DNA from: Galeopsis tetrahit
Lineage: Eukaryota; Streptophyta; Magnoliopsida; Lamiales; Lamiaceae
Assembly: GCA_963675135.1 (NCBI GenBank)
Contig: OY776125.1
Location: 66,043,441 to 66,107,440 of the forward strand
DNA length: 64,000 nt
Direction of reading: 5' to 3'
The number at the start of each line of letters is the position of its first letter. Position 1 is the stretch's first letter. A program made the translations under genes and the position numbers. Positions 45,727-56,039 of this stretch are shown here, piece by piece. The notes below the pieces were generated by a model. The model did not search any database. It was given only the letters and a program-made list of their open reading frames with translations, and was not told where the DNA came from.

Positions 45727-48411
45727 GTGTCCTTAGTGTACAATATCCCTAATTCACCTGTACCTGAAACATACTTGATAATCCTTTTCACAGCATTCAG
45801 CTAAGATTCCTTTGGATTAGCTTGGTACCTAGCACAAACACATACACACTGTACATAATATCTGGTCTACTAGAGGTTAGATACAGTAAACTACCTAACA
45901 TGGATCTATAAAGTGTTGGATCAACATCTTGTCTAACATTATCTTTGCAAAGTTTCAAAGTAGATCCCATATGAGTTTTCATCGGTTTTGAATTCTCAAG
46001 ACCAAATCTTTTAACCAAGTTCTTAGCATACTTACTCAGGGAGAAGAAAATACCATCATTGCATTGTTTGATTTGAAGACCTAAAAAGTAATTCAAGTCT
46101 CCAACCATACTCATTTCAAATGTTGTAGTCATTGCCTCAACAAATTTGCTTAACATTTTATCACAAGTAGAACCAAACACAATGTCATCAACATATATTT
46201 GTGCAATAAGTATATCATCTTCAGTGTGCTTAATGAACAAAGTTCTATCGGCCTCTCCTCTAATAAAACCATATTCCAGAAGAAAGTCAGTAAAGTAAGC
46301 CTACCATACCATGCTCTAGGATCTTGTTTTTTACCATACAAAGCTTTCTTAAGTTTATATACATGATCAGGATACTGTGGATCTTCAAATCCCTTAGGTT
46401 GTTCAACATATGCTTCTTCATTCAATATGTCATTTAGAAATGCAGCTTTTACATTCATTTGATGAAGTTTAATATCACTAAAACATGCAATTGCTAGTAA
46501 TAATCTAATAGATTATATCCTAGAAACAGGTGCAAAAGTTTCATCAAAATCAATACCTTCAACTTGGGTGTAACCTTGTGCTACTAACCTAGCCTTGTTC
46601 CTAACAATGTTACTAGATTCATCAGTTTTATTCTTGAATATCCACTTTGTTCCAATGACATTAGTATGACTAGGTCTTGGAACAAGTGTCCACACTTCAT
46701 TTCTTTCAAACTAACCAAGTTCTTCATGCATAACATTAATCCAGTTTTCATCAGTTAAGGCTTCTTTAGCACTCTTAAGTTCAATTTCAGATAAATAGCA
46801 CTCAGCATTTACAACATTACACATAGAAGACATGCATATTGTTCTTACCACATCTACCTTATTTGATCTTACTCTTCCTCTTGTTTGCACTCCAACTGTA
46901 GCATCGCCTATGATCTGGTCAGAAGGATGAATTTGACCTATTCTTGAAGAAGGATTCGTTTTGGGAACATACTTATCATTCTATGAAATTACAACTGACT
47001 GTTTTGTAGATGTTGACCCAGATGTGTTAACATTCGGTGCAACATATTCAGACTTCAGTGTATTATCAGAATTGTCAGTGACTTGTGATACATCTTCTTC
47101 ATCTTTGTCATCTGCAAGACCTTTATCATCATCAAACACAATGTTAACAGATTCTTGAACAGTGTTAGTTCTAAGGTTATAAACTCTATAAGTTTTACTA
47201 TTTCTAGAATAGCCTAAAAAGAAACTCTTATCACTTTTAGAATCAAACTTATGAAGTTGATCCCTATCATTCAGAATATAACACACACAACCGAATACAT
47301 GAAAATATTTCACATTTGGTTTTCTGTTGTTCAAAATCTCATAAGGTGTTTGATTTGTGCCAGAACGAATATAAACTCTATTAATAATATGGCATGCAGT
47401 ATTCAATGCTTCTCCCCAAAATTTCTTAGCAAGACTTTTGGATGTAAGCATGACTCTTGCCATTTCTTGTAAAATTCTATTCTTTCTTTCAGCAATTCCA
47501 TTTTGTTGTGGAGTTTTAGGAGATGAATATTCTTGTAAAATACCCTTTTTATCACAAAAATCATTAAACATGTTGTTTTCAAATTCCCTACCATGACCAG
47601 TTCTAATACGGCCAACTTTCAAGTTAAACACATGCTTGAACCTCTTATAAAGAATTTTAAATGCAGCAAATGTTTCAGATTTGTCTCTCAAAAACTCAAT
47701 CCAGGTAATTCTAGAAAAATCATCTACCACAACTAAGGAATATCTCTTTCCTCTAATGCTTTCAGTTTCCATAGGACCCATCAAATCCATGTGCAATAAT
47801 TCAAAGCATCGATGTGTAGAACAATGTGACAGCATTTTATGCGGCATTCTTACCTGCTTACCTTTTTGGCATGGTCCACATACAGTGGGATTGTCAAACT
47901 TCACTTTTGGTATTCCTTTTACTACATCTGCTTTAATTAGCATTTTCATTGCTCTGTAATTTGCATGTCCCAATCTTTGATGCCAGAATATTTTCATCAT
48001 GTTTTGACAAATTACACATATTTGTTCCTATAAGATAGAAATTATCTGCTGATCACCTAGTACCAGTCATGACACAATCTTCATCTTTATTAAGAACATA
48101 ACATGAATCTTTGTCAAATTTCACATGCAAATTATCATCACAAATTTGACTAATGCTAATCAGATTTGCAAGTAAGCCATTAACATGCAAGACATTTTTA
48201 AGCTTAGGAAAACCTTCAACATTCAAAGTTCCTTTACCAACAATCTGCCCTTTAGAACCACCACCATATGTAATACTACCACCATTCATGGTCACATAAT
48301 CAGATAAGAAGTCTATACGACCTGTCATATGTCTAGAACAACCACTATCAAAATATCATAGATCAGGTAGACATGCTTTTAAGGAGGTATGAACAACATT
48401 ACAAGTAGCTT
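45727..48411 (-). pseudogene. pol: pol of element C (protease, integrase, RT), heavily broken
   Basis: Protease: YFDSGCSRHMTG preceded by TGA at the position of the usual Trp (near 48348). Integrase (48000-46981): WHQRLGH and CGPCQKGK zinc domain, HMDLMGP, NGIAERKNR. The second catalytic residue is changed: RTGHGREF has Gly where A and H have the SDKG-type Asp. RT: IGTKWIFKNK, DETFAPVSR, a TAA, MNVKAAFLND, a frameshift after AWYGRL, then IYVDDIVFGS. Further stops and shifts occur near 48050, 48000 and 45797. Solo LTR E separates RT from RNase H (38168-38643). Confidence 0.9.
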
Positions 48412-50278
48412 TAGGTTTCCATGCAGATTTCAGAAACTGTTTCCTAGGATGTTGTAGTTTTTATGCAACATTTTCTGATTTTTCATTTCTTCAAACCTTT
48501 TTATACAGTAAGGACGAATATGACTAACTTTGCAACAGTAGTGACATATATACTTCCTTTTAACCTTGTGAGGATCTGATTGTGCTGATGTTACATCAGA
48601 TGTGTTAACATTTGCCTTCACAAATTTCACAGGTTTTCTAAAATTTTCAGAAATAGAAGTAGTAGTACCATCATAGCCTAAACCATGATTATTAGACTTA
48701 CAAGTAGCTATAGCATATTTTACCTCAGAAGCACTCTTGGAATATTTAACCTCGAAAATACCAAAATGAAGTGTTTTATAGGATTGCTTGGTGACCAAGC
48801 AAACTTTATAATTTCTTTATTTTGCGGAAAATCACATTCGTTAGTGTTCAAAAACTCTATAGTTTATCCCACTGTAATGTGGAAGTGCACTTTCATCGAT
48901 TCACTCTTTCTCTCATTTTGAAAAGTCTCACGAGTTCCAAAAGAGTTAACCATTACCAATTCACATTCGTTTTAGGGTTGTTGTTTTCTCTAACACGTTT
49001 ATAGTGCCATTTAACCTCGAAAATACCAAAATGAAGTGAACCATTAAAATAGATCAAATCTGGGTGACTCTGTTCTGATGTAACATTAGAGTTTGTATCA
49101 TCCAGATCATCATCTAAGGAGTCATTATAATCAATTCTGGTAAAATGAGCATATTCATTTTCATTTATCTCATCAAGATCATCATTATCAGAATCATCAC
49201 TCAAGGTAGCACTAAAATTCAGTTTTTGCTTAAGTTTGGTATTGGCACACTCATTTGCATAGTGGCCATATCCATAACATGCATTACATTGAACTGATTT
49301 TCTAAATTCAGGATCATACCTTGGTTTACCTTCACTTTTCGATAGTCTTGGTGTGAATTGACTTCTCCTCCTTTTTGGATGTGGCATTGATGTATTGATT
49401 TGAATCTTAGGCTGAATGTTTCCTCTAGATTTGCTCACAAATTTCTTAAGAAATTTATTAAAGTGCTTTATGAGTAAGGCAATGTTGTTAGGATTGTTGA
49501 GGCAGTCATCAAGCAATTCTTCATCCGAATCAACCTCAGTAATGATAGGTTGATGCTCAGATTTGTTCGATGTTTCCCCTTTAAAAACAGCAACTTTCTT
49601 ATCATCATTATTAGTTTCATCAACTTGATTAGTGTTTATTTCATAGGTTCTAAGAATACTCACTAATTCATTTTGACTTAACTTATTCGTATCTTTTGCC
49701 TCTTCAATAACACAAATTTTAGCATCAAATCTTTTAGGAACAGATCTTAATATCTTATGAACTACTCTAACATTAGAAATAGGGTCACCAAGAGAATGTG
49801 ATTCATTGATTATCTCACTTAACCTTTCGTTATAAGATGAAATAGTTTCATCTTCCTTCATTCGGAGATTCTCAAACTTTGTCCCCAACATTCGAAGCTT
49901 AGTCCTTCGAACACTGTTTGAACCCTCACAATGCTCTTGCAACCTGTCCCATGCATCTTTAGAAATAGAACATATAGATATAATTTTAAACATTGAAACA
50001 TCAACAGAGGTAAAAATAACATTTAAAGTTTTAGAATTGTATCCTGCTGTTGTTATTTCATCAGCCGTCCAATCAACTTCTCTCTTGAGTTGAATTTCAC
50101 CATCTGCATCTGCTGGTCTCTTTGGAGCTTCCCAGTCTGTAAGTACAGTCCTCCAAGCACGTTCATCAATCGACTTGATGTACATACGCATCTTAGGCTT
50201 CCAATAAGCATAATTCGAACCATCTAAAACGGGTGGCCTAAGTGTCGTGGATATGTGATGTGTTTCCATTTCTAACAT
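48412..50278 (-). pseudogene. gag: gag of element C, with a 265-bp insertion-duplication
   Basis: The ATG at 50278 (or METHH nine bases on) starts a SIRE-type gag: FWKP-like YWKPKMRMYIKS, WDRLQEHCEG, KFENLRMKEDETI, HKILRSVPKRF. The zinc knuckle is CNACYGYGHYANEC. The frame stops at 48953 inside an insertion that repeats TTTTGGTATTTTCGAGGTTA on both sides (48744-48773 and 49009-49038). Downstream gag resumes at 48740 with a second Cys/His cluster (CHYCCKVSHIRPYC) and shifts frame near 48470 before joining pol; gag and pol were probably one ORF. Confidence 0.9.
48744..49038. repeat. Insertion in C gag with 30-bp duplication
   Basis: The 30 bases at 48744-48773 recur exactly at 49009-49038. Between them are 235 bp not related to gag, with no poly-A tail or terminal inverted repeat that I can see. 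Confidence 0.8.
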
Positions 50279-50329
50279 AAACTAAAAACACACTTAAACG
50301 AGGATCTAACCTAGTGTCGTCAGGTATCG

Positions 50330-50341
50330 GCTCTGATACCA
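50330..50341 (-). other. Primer binding site of C
   Basis: Minus strand TGGTATCAGAGC, two bases from the 5' LTR. Confidence 0.93.
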
Positions 50342-50343
50342 AC

Positions 50344-51187
50344 TGAAAGTGTGCTAGTATAGTGTTTAAGTAAAAACAGATTAATGTTGCACTAAATGTT
50401 GAGATAAATTGTGCAACACTGACTCTAACAAAATATCAGAAATAAAGATACACAGCGGAAGACTTGAAACACTAAAAACAAACGAGACACAATGGAAATA
50501 TTTTTAACATTGATTTTATAAATAAAATTCTATGTATGCCTTATGGCGTAAATCAATACTTATCTTCAAGTACAAATGATGTGTGAAATGTTACAACAAT
50601 AACCTTCACAACAGAAACTACAAACGAGGCAGGTGCCTTGTTCTAAAAATGATCTAAGTGTATGAATTATACACTACCGAAATGCTAGTCCTATCTATGA
50701 TTACACTCTCAATAGATAAAGAAAAGTTCACAGTCATACGGGTGGGATACTTCGTATGAACTAAAGCGTAAAACTATTGACCACAATTCCTAACAGGATG
50801 AACGCTAGTCTAGGATATTGTTCGAATAGAATACACTGAATTATGGAGCCTTCCTTCGGTATTTATAGAGTGGGGTACGAATTCTAGAGGCTTCCATCTT
50901 TGAGATCCTATTTTTTAGGAACTCAACTTCCATGATCTTTCTAGATCCTTCATGCATGTTCCAAGTCGTTCTAAATGGTTCCAAGCTGGTCTAGCACGTT
51001 CTGCAATGTTCTGGAATCTTCCAGGTTCCAGATCCTTGTAGAAGCTTCTAGATCCTACCAGAAATGCGACAACATTTAGATCAACATTTAATGTAGCATT
51101 TTAGAAAAGACTTAGAAAAAATCTCGGAAGGTCAAATTAAGATGTTGTTTAGAATGTTGATACATTTAAGAATTCACAACATCTACA
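50344..51187 (-). repeat. 5' LTR of element C
   Basis: 844 bp, pairs with 19108-19951. TATA box on the minus strand at 50860-50867 (TATAAATA). The heat-shock-type sites are at 51009-51021 and 51041-51048. Target duplication AAAAC at 51188-51192. Confidence 0.95.
51009..51048 (-). promoter_or_regulatory. Heat-shock-element-like cluster in C 5' LTR
   Basis: TTCTGGAATCTTC (51009-51021) and GAAGCTTC (51041-51048), identical to the 3' LTR although the LTRs differ elsewhere. They lie 140-190 bp upstream of the TATA box in sense direction, in U3. Confidence 0.6.
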
Positions 51188-51965
51188 AAAACTTTTCAAA
51201 TATTTACAAATACGACTGGAGTACGTTTATAGTTGACCAATTGAAGAGTCAACTTAAGAGAAGCAAGCAGCTGAAGTCTGGCGGTTGTGCTATGATGTTG
51301 CCGGTACAATTATTGCAATTATTCATTTTCAATACGATATTTGGTTTATATTATTTTACTATATTTAGACAACGTTTAACTGGTTTACTATTTTTTAGTT
51401 CTAGTTATGCGAGCATACAAGGATTGTTAAACCAATCAATCCATCTGCATTTCCTCGCTTCCTCAAATGGGATACGAATGCACTGTATATTGCAATCTTA
51501 AGTGATAAACTTACTCGCAAAACCAAGGTTATATTTGTTAAGTATAGTTTATTCATGAATATATATTTTCATTTTATACTTAATATGTCATTATATTTTT
51601 ATTGAATATAGGTTTTTACGGAAGAGCCTAAAGCTACGACAGATGAAAAGGAGCATCTCTCAGAAGTTCATCGTTTTAGATGTGCATAAACAAGCTCAAG
51701 GTTAAGAGGAAGTGGAACACCTGCTATAGATGGAAGGGTGTCATCTGGTATTGAAATTGGAGCAAATGAATTGCAAACAGAGTTAAATGTTGCGGGGAGG
51801 AAAAGTGATATTTTCCAGAATTCATCTTCAAAAGGGTTCGAGGTTGGGTCCAGTTCAAAAGCAAAGAAGAGTTTTACGGTTGAATGCCCATCGTTCGATA
51901 TTGGGTTTGACAAATATTTATCTACTGGGGTGGAATTCATTAACAGTGAGGATCCAGTTATCAAC
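51188..51965 (+). pseudogene. Host gene, continuation: end of exon 6, exons 7 and 8
   Basis: After the AAAAC copy (51188-51192), the frame of exon 6 continues without shift to 51303 (NIYKYDWSTFIVDQL, KSGGCAMMLP). Exon 7 is 51405-51527 (LCEHTRIVKPINPSAFPRFL) and exon 8 starts at 51612 (VFTEEPKATTDEKEH); introns 51304-51404 and 51528-51611 have GT-AG ends in phase 0. Exon 8 has TAA at 51687-51689, then stays open with a Ser-rich segment and CPSFDIGFDKYL until element F cuts it at 51966. The domain pattern is of the plant-mobile-domain / DUF1985 kind often found upstream of Ulp1-like proteases in transposon-associated genes (low-confidence inference). Confidence 0.55.
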
Positions 51966-53543
51966 TGTTGGGAATAAAATGAGAATTTTGATTAAGATAC
52001 CAAAACCCCTTAAGACATGCCAAATAGACAAGTCAATATGATATGAACATGTTTCAGGACTGTTGGAACATGTAGTATAGGCTAGTTGAGAAGCTGATGT
52101 GTTAGGCAGCTCTTAGTGTATTTAGATGCACATATTGAGGGGGAACACATGCCTAGAAGACTACATGAATCAAGTCCCCTCAAGGCTCAGAATCAAATTG
52201 ATCCCAAGTCTACTGAAGTACACAACTGACCAACTGTGCTGATCAAGTCATCTCAGTAATGTATCAACCTCTCTGAAGATCAATACATCATCAAGACCAA
52301 GTCTACTGAAGTATATGTCAAAGATTCAGAAGAGATGACTAGCAGAAATGTCTCAGCACACTTGAACCAAAACAATTCTAAGGCAGAAGGCCAACTATGC
52401 TGATAGGATCAAAACACTGATATGGAACCTTGAATGCTCAAGAACCATCAAAAGATGTGTCGTGAAAGAGAATGAGTCAAGTCATCTGAAAGAGCCAAGC
52501 CAACACTGCTGATAAGCCAAGTATGCTGATACTGATAAGCAGAACTGTCCAGATGATAAGGAATGTTATCCTTATCAGAGGACCAATGATCAGAAGTGAT
52601 GTCCATGTTTGATCAAGTGAATCTTCAAGTCAGAGATTGGGAAAAGTGCTTCAAAGTCAAGACAAAGAGTAAACAGTCGTTAACTTCCCAAATTAAGGAC
52701 ATGTCACTTTCAAGAAACGGTCTTCCAGTTGTAGAGTTCAAGGAAGACAAATATAGGCATTTTGAGGTTGTCTCTCCAACGGATGTAACCTCAATTTGCT
52801 CTATAAATACAGAAGTGCGGAAACCATTTGAAGTGTCCAACATTCTACTGAAAACTACAGCACTCAAGCTTACAAGCTCATAAAATAATACTTCATTCTT
52901 AGTTTCCAGAACACTTCTTCTAAGCTGAACTTCATTGTAAAACATTCAAAGCTTAGAGAGATATCCTATCATATACACTGAGCTCATTATAAAGGATATC
53001 TCACCTAGTTGGAACCAACATCAACCCTTATATCTTTCCAAAAGAAAGATTAGAGGGTTGTTGTAGTAGAAGTGTAAGAAATTGACTGTTGAGAGAAGAA
53101 AAGTTCAATTCTGAGTTGAGAAGAGAGTATTAGGACTCTGATATCCTAAGGATCAAGGCACCAAGGAGTGGTGTGGTTGATCAAGTGCACCTTGGCACTA
53201 TAAAATAAGTAATTCCAAGAGATAAGGAATTATCATGTTCAATCAGGGAAAGTGGATGTAGGAGCTTGAGTCTCTGAACCACTATAAACCTTTGTGTTGT
53301 TTACTTTCAAGCATTACCATTCAAACACACATTCATACACTGCACACAAACTGATCTTCAAAGACATACATACAAGATTGTGCAAAACTGCTTTGGGACA
53401 AGTTCCCTAAAAACCAGTTAAGTGTTAAGCTAAGAATTTCAGAATTAAAAGGAGTCTAAACATAAGGGCCAACCATAATTCTGCACTTATAACTTACTTA
53501 GATAGTTATTTAACTAAGTACTCAATAGTGCTTAGTAGTTTGA
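51966..53543 (+). repeat. 5' LTR of F, 3' end deleted
   Basis: Starts TGTTGGGAATAAAATGAG like A. TATA box at 52802-52809. Ends at GTAGTTTGA, the point corresponding to about 1191 in A, so about 145 bp with the dyad and hairpin are gone. Words such as CAAGTCTACTGAAG occur twice. Confidence 0.9.
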
Positions 53544-53869
53544 AGAAAGAAAGTCAGAGGACAAGTACTCTAACAAGAGGAAGTCCAACAGAGAGCTGAA
53601 CCTTCATCATCTAGAAGAAGAGATGATCCAAAGAAAGATGATGATGAAGATTTGTGTTACAACTTTAACAAGAAGGGCCACTTTCAGTATGATTGACCTA
53701 AACTCATCTCTAAGGAAATAAAGGAGAGGCAAGCTAAGAGAGATAGGAGATTCACCAACAGAAAAGCCATGATGGCTGGTGATGACTCTCAAAGTGCAGA
53801 AAGCTTCAACTCTTCTGATGATGGATTGTTCTCCAACAGTGATGATGATGATGATATTTGCAACATGGC
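53544..53869 (+). pseudogene. gag: gag fragment of F (zinc knuckle region)
   Basis: Matches A gag at 2354-2660: a basic Ser-rich region, a damaged knuckle (CYNFNKKGHFQYD then TGA; second Cys is Phe and the last Cys is a stop), then the Asp-rich stretch. Interrupted by solo LTR G. Confidence 0.85.
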
Positions 53870-53874
53870 TATAG

Positions 53875-55116
53875 TGTTGGTGTATACTGTAAAGCAAACT
53901 TTTAGTGGGCTTTTGTAACGTATATTCGATTTTCTTTTATCTGAAATAAATGTTTTTTCACATTATTGCATTCTTTGTGATTACTTGTATGTCTGCTTAT
54001 CTTGCATTGTAGACGATGTGGTGGGTTTTTAGTCACACAGAAGATCACATTGTCAGTTCCTTGTAAGATATAAACAATATTCACAACTAAGATAGTTATG
54101 GATAAAACTATTGGTTTAAGTTGTAGTATAAACTTGTTAGTGGTTTGTCTTGGCCATTAGTTTATACTAGTGCGCTGAGGCGTATTGAATGGATCACAGA
54201 TAAGACATGTTCTTCTGTTCTGACTGTTATGAAGAACTAAAGGTCTTGGTGACTTTTATGATTCTTAACCCTAAGTGTGATATTTAGATGTGTGGGGTGC
54301 TTGTTCACTACTTTGATGTACCATAGGTGAGAATCTTGGTAGATTCTTCACGCTCCGTATTTTGGGTAGTGGCATCGCTCGCATGATGTCTACTTATTAG
54401 CATTAGGGCACCGTGTCCTGTACATCCAGGCTGATGATGTCCCCTTGAGGAAACTCATAAAGGATTGTCGTATTAAACCCTGCAGGTGGATTTAATCCGT
54501 ACGACAACAAGGTTGAGTGGTACTACTCAAGGAATTATAGAAATTAATTATTTAAAGAAGTCAAAAGCTTTAATAATTAATGGACGTGCGATATCTTAAA
54601 CACGAGGAATTATAAAGTCTAATAGAAGCCCTGATTCAGTTCGGGATAGGACGGGAGTGCAACATTAATTCTCTAGTGGAATGAATTAATGTTCTCGGGC
54701 CAAATTATATGTTCTGGGCTGAACATAAGAGTATTTGGGCCTGTAAGAAGCCCAAACCCTATACCTTCTAATGGATCCCTAGTCTGGCCCATGAACTTAT
54801 GGGGATTATAAATAGGAGCCTCAAAATAGTTTTGAAACCCTAGCACACACGAAATTGAGAAAACGGCTAGGGTTTCAAGGAGACGAACTAAAGGCAGCCT
54901 TCTCCACGTTTGATAGCGCGTCGTCCACCCGGTGTTCGAACAAGGTTGGGAGACAGACTAGAAGATCCGTAGATTGGAATCAACGCCTCGATCTTCAAAG
55001 GTAACAAATCTAAACTATGCTTTAGATGCATGTTGTTTATGTTTCAATTCGTTTCATACGTTTGGTACCCAACAACGAACCTGGTGACGGACCGCCTTCG
55101 CCGGCGTGTTCCAACA
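53875..55116 (+). mobile_element. Element G: solo LTR with TATAG duplication
   Basis: 1,242 bp, TGTTGGTGTATAC to GTGTTCCAACA, flanked by TATAG (53870-53874 and 55117-55121). It has a TATA box at 54807-54814 (TATAAATA) followed by an AACCCTAG-type leader. No internal region or ORF. It is not similar to the A-family LTR beyond the ends. Orientation is taken from the TATA box. Confidence 0.82.
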
Positions 55117-55121
55117 TATAG

Positions 55122-56039
55122 AAGATGATGAGGTATCTTCTACTTCTATTTAACCATCAATACAATCACTGAATACTAGTGATGTCAACTCTTCTATTTC
55201 ATGATAACTGTGTGAGAGAAAATGAAAGGCTATCCATTGAACTTACAAAATCTTATGAATCTGTGGTTGATGTCAAGACTACTGAGTTGTATCAACAAGT
55301 CTTGAGAGAACTTGAGGAAGCTTCTCTCAGGATAATTAACCAACAAAAGCAGATTGATGAGCAAGTACTTATTCAGAAGAGAAAGGATTTTGAACTTAAA
55401 ATTCTTCAAGCTAAATTTGAAAACCTCTCACATGAATATGATATTCTTAAATCAAGTGAAGAGATCCTGAAAATTAAGATGTCTGCAATGAATAAATCCT
55501 ATAAGGCAATAGAGGAAATTCAAAGCTTCCAAAGACCTATGGCACAAAAGAGTGGATTGGGATATGATCCATTTGAATCTTCACCTTGTCTTAGTGTTGC
55601 CTCAACAAGTAACACTAAGAGAATCTTTGTTAAATCAGTGGCACAACAAGCTGAAAATGAACTAACTCAACCACTGAACAAAGGAAAGGGCAAAATGCAT
55701 GAGATGCCCACTCAAGTACTTCATGGAACTAGGCCCATACCTAAGGAAAAGGCCAAAGTTCCTGAATACAAGAGGAATGGTGTTCAGTAGAGTAGACCCA
55801 ATGGAAGGGCAACTCATCTGAACAACATTCAGAAAGGTTGTCCAAGGTATGTTCAGCCTAGGCCAACTCTTCTGAGGTAACCTCAGCTGAACAGACCTAA
55901 GTTCAACCCTCCTAGGCATGATAAAATGAGACAACCAAAACCCTATATGCTAAAGGGTAATGGTCATCTATATACCCATCCTCAAAGATTCCCTCAAGAT
56001 GCACAAAGAACTCATAAGCTCAGGAGAAATGTCAACTCT
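55122..56039 (+). pseudogene. gag: gag fragment of F (coiled coil and tail)
   Basis: Resumes the gag interrupted by G. A stop (TAA in TCTATTTAACC) and a deletion of about 50 bp precede the frame at 55179-55790, a 203-codon coiled-coil region like A residues 468-650 (VRENERL, ILKSSEEILKIKMSAMNKS, FQRPMAQKSGLGYDP). TAG at 55788 replaces a CAG seen in A. The basic tail continues to 56039, where LTR I begins. Confidence 0.88.

Larger units (their letters stand above)
19108..51187 (-). mobile_element. Element C: SIRE-like Ty1/copia retrotransposon carrying nested insertions
   Basis: C is on the minus strand: 5' LTR at 50344-51187, primer site at 50330-50341, gag, pol, third ORF, polypurine tract and 3' LTR at 19108-19951. 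It is flanked by perfect AAAAC duplications. Subtracting nested elements B and E/D with their duplications leaves about 10.6 kb, a normal Sirevirus size. The gag zinc knuckle CNACYGYGHYANEC and the env-like third ORF fit the SIRE/Maximus group. The two 844-bp LTRs differ at about 25 positions by eye (near 3%). gag-pol is heavily frameshifted, so C is long inactive. Confidence 0.92.
51966..56039 (+). mobile_element. Element F: damaged copy of the A family
   Basis: LTR 51966-53543, then directly mid-gag sequence; a deletion has removed the LTR end, primer site and gag N-terminus. G is inserted in gag at 53875, and I at 56040. Nothing of pol is in the window; the rest of F would lie beyond I and H, to the right. 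Confidence 0.88.

Noticed and set aside
53607..53897. 96-codon minus-strand ORF in F
   Set aside because: Antisense to gag and running across the border of G.
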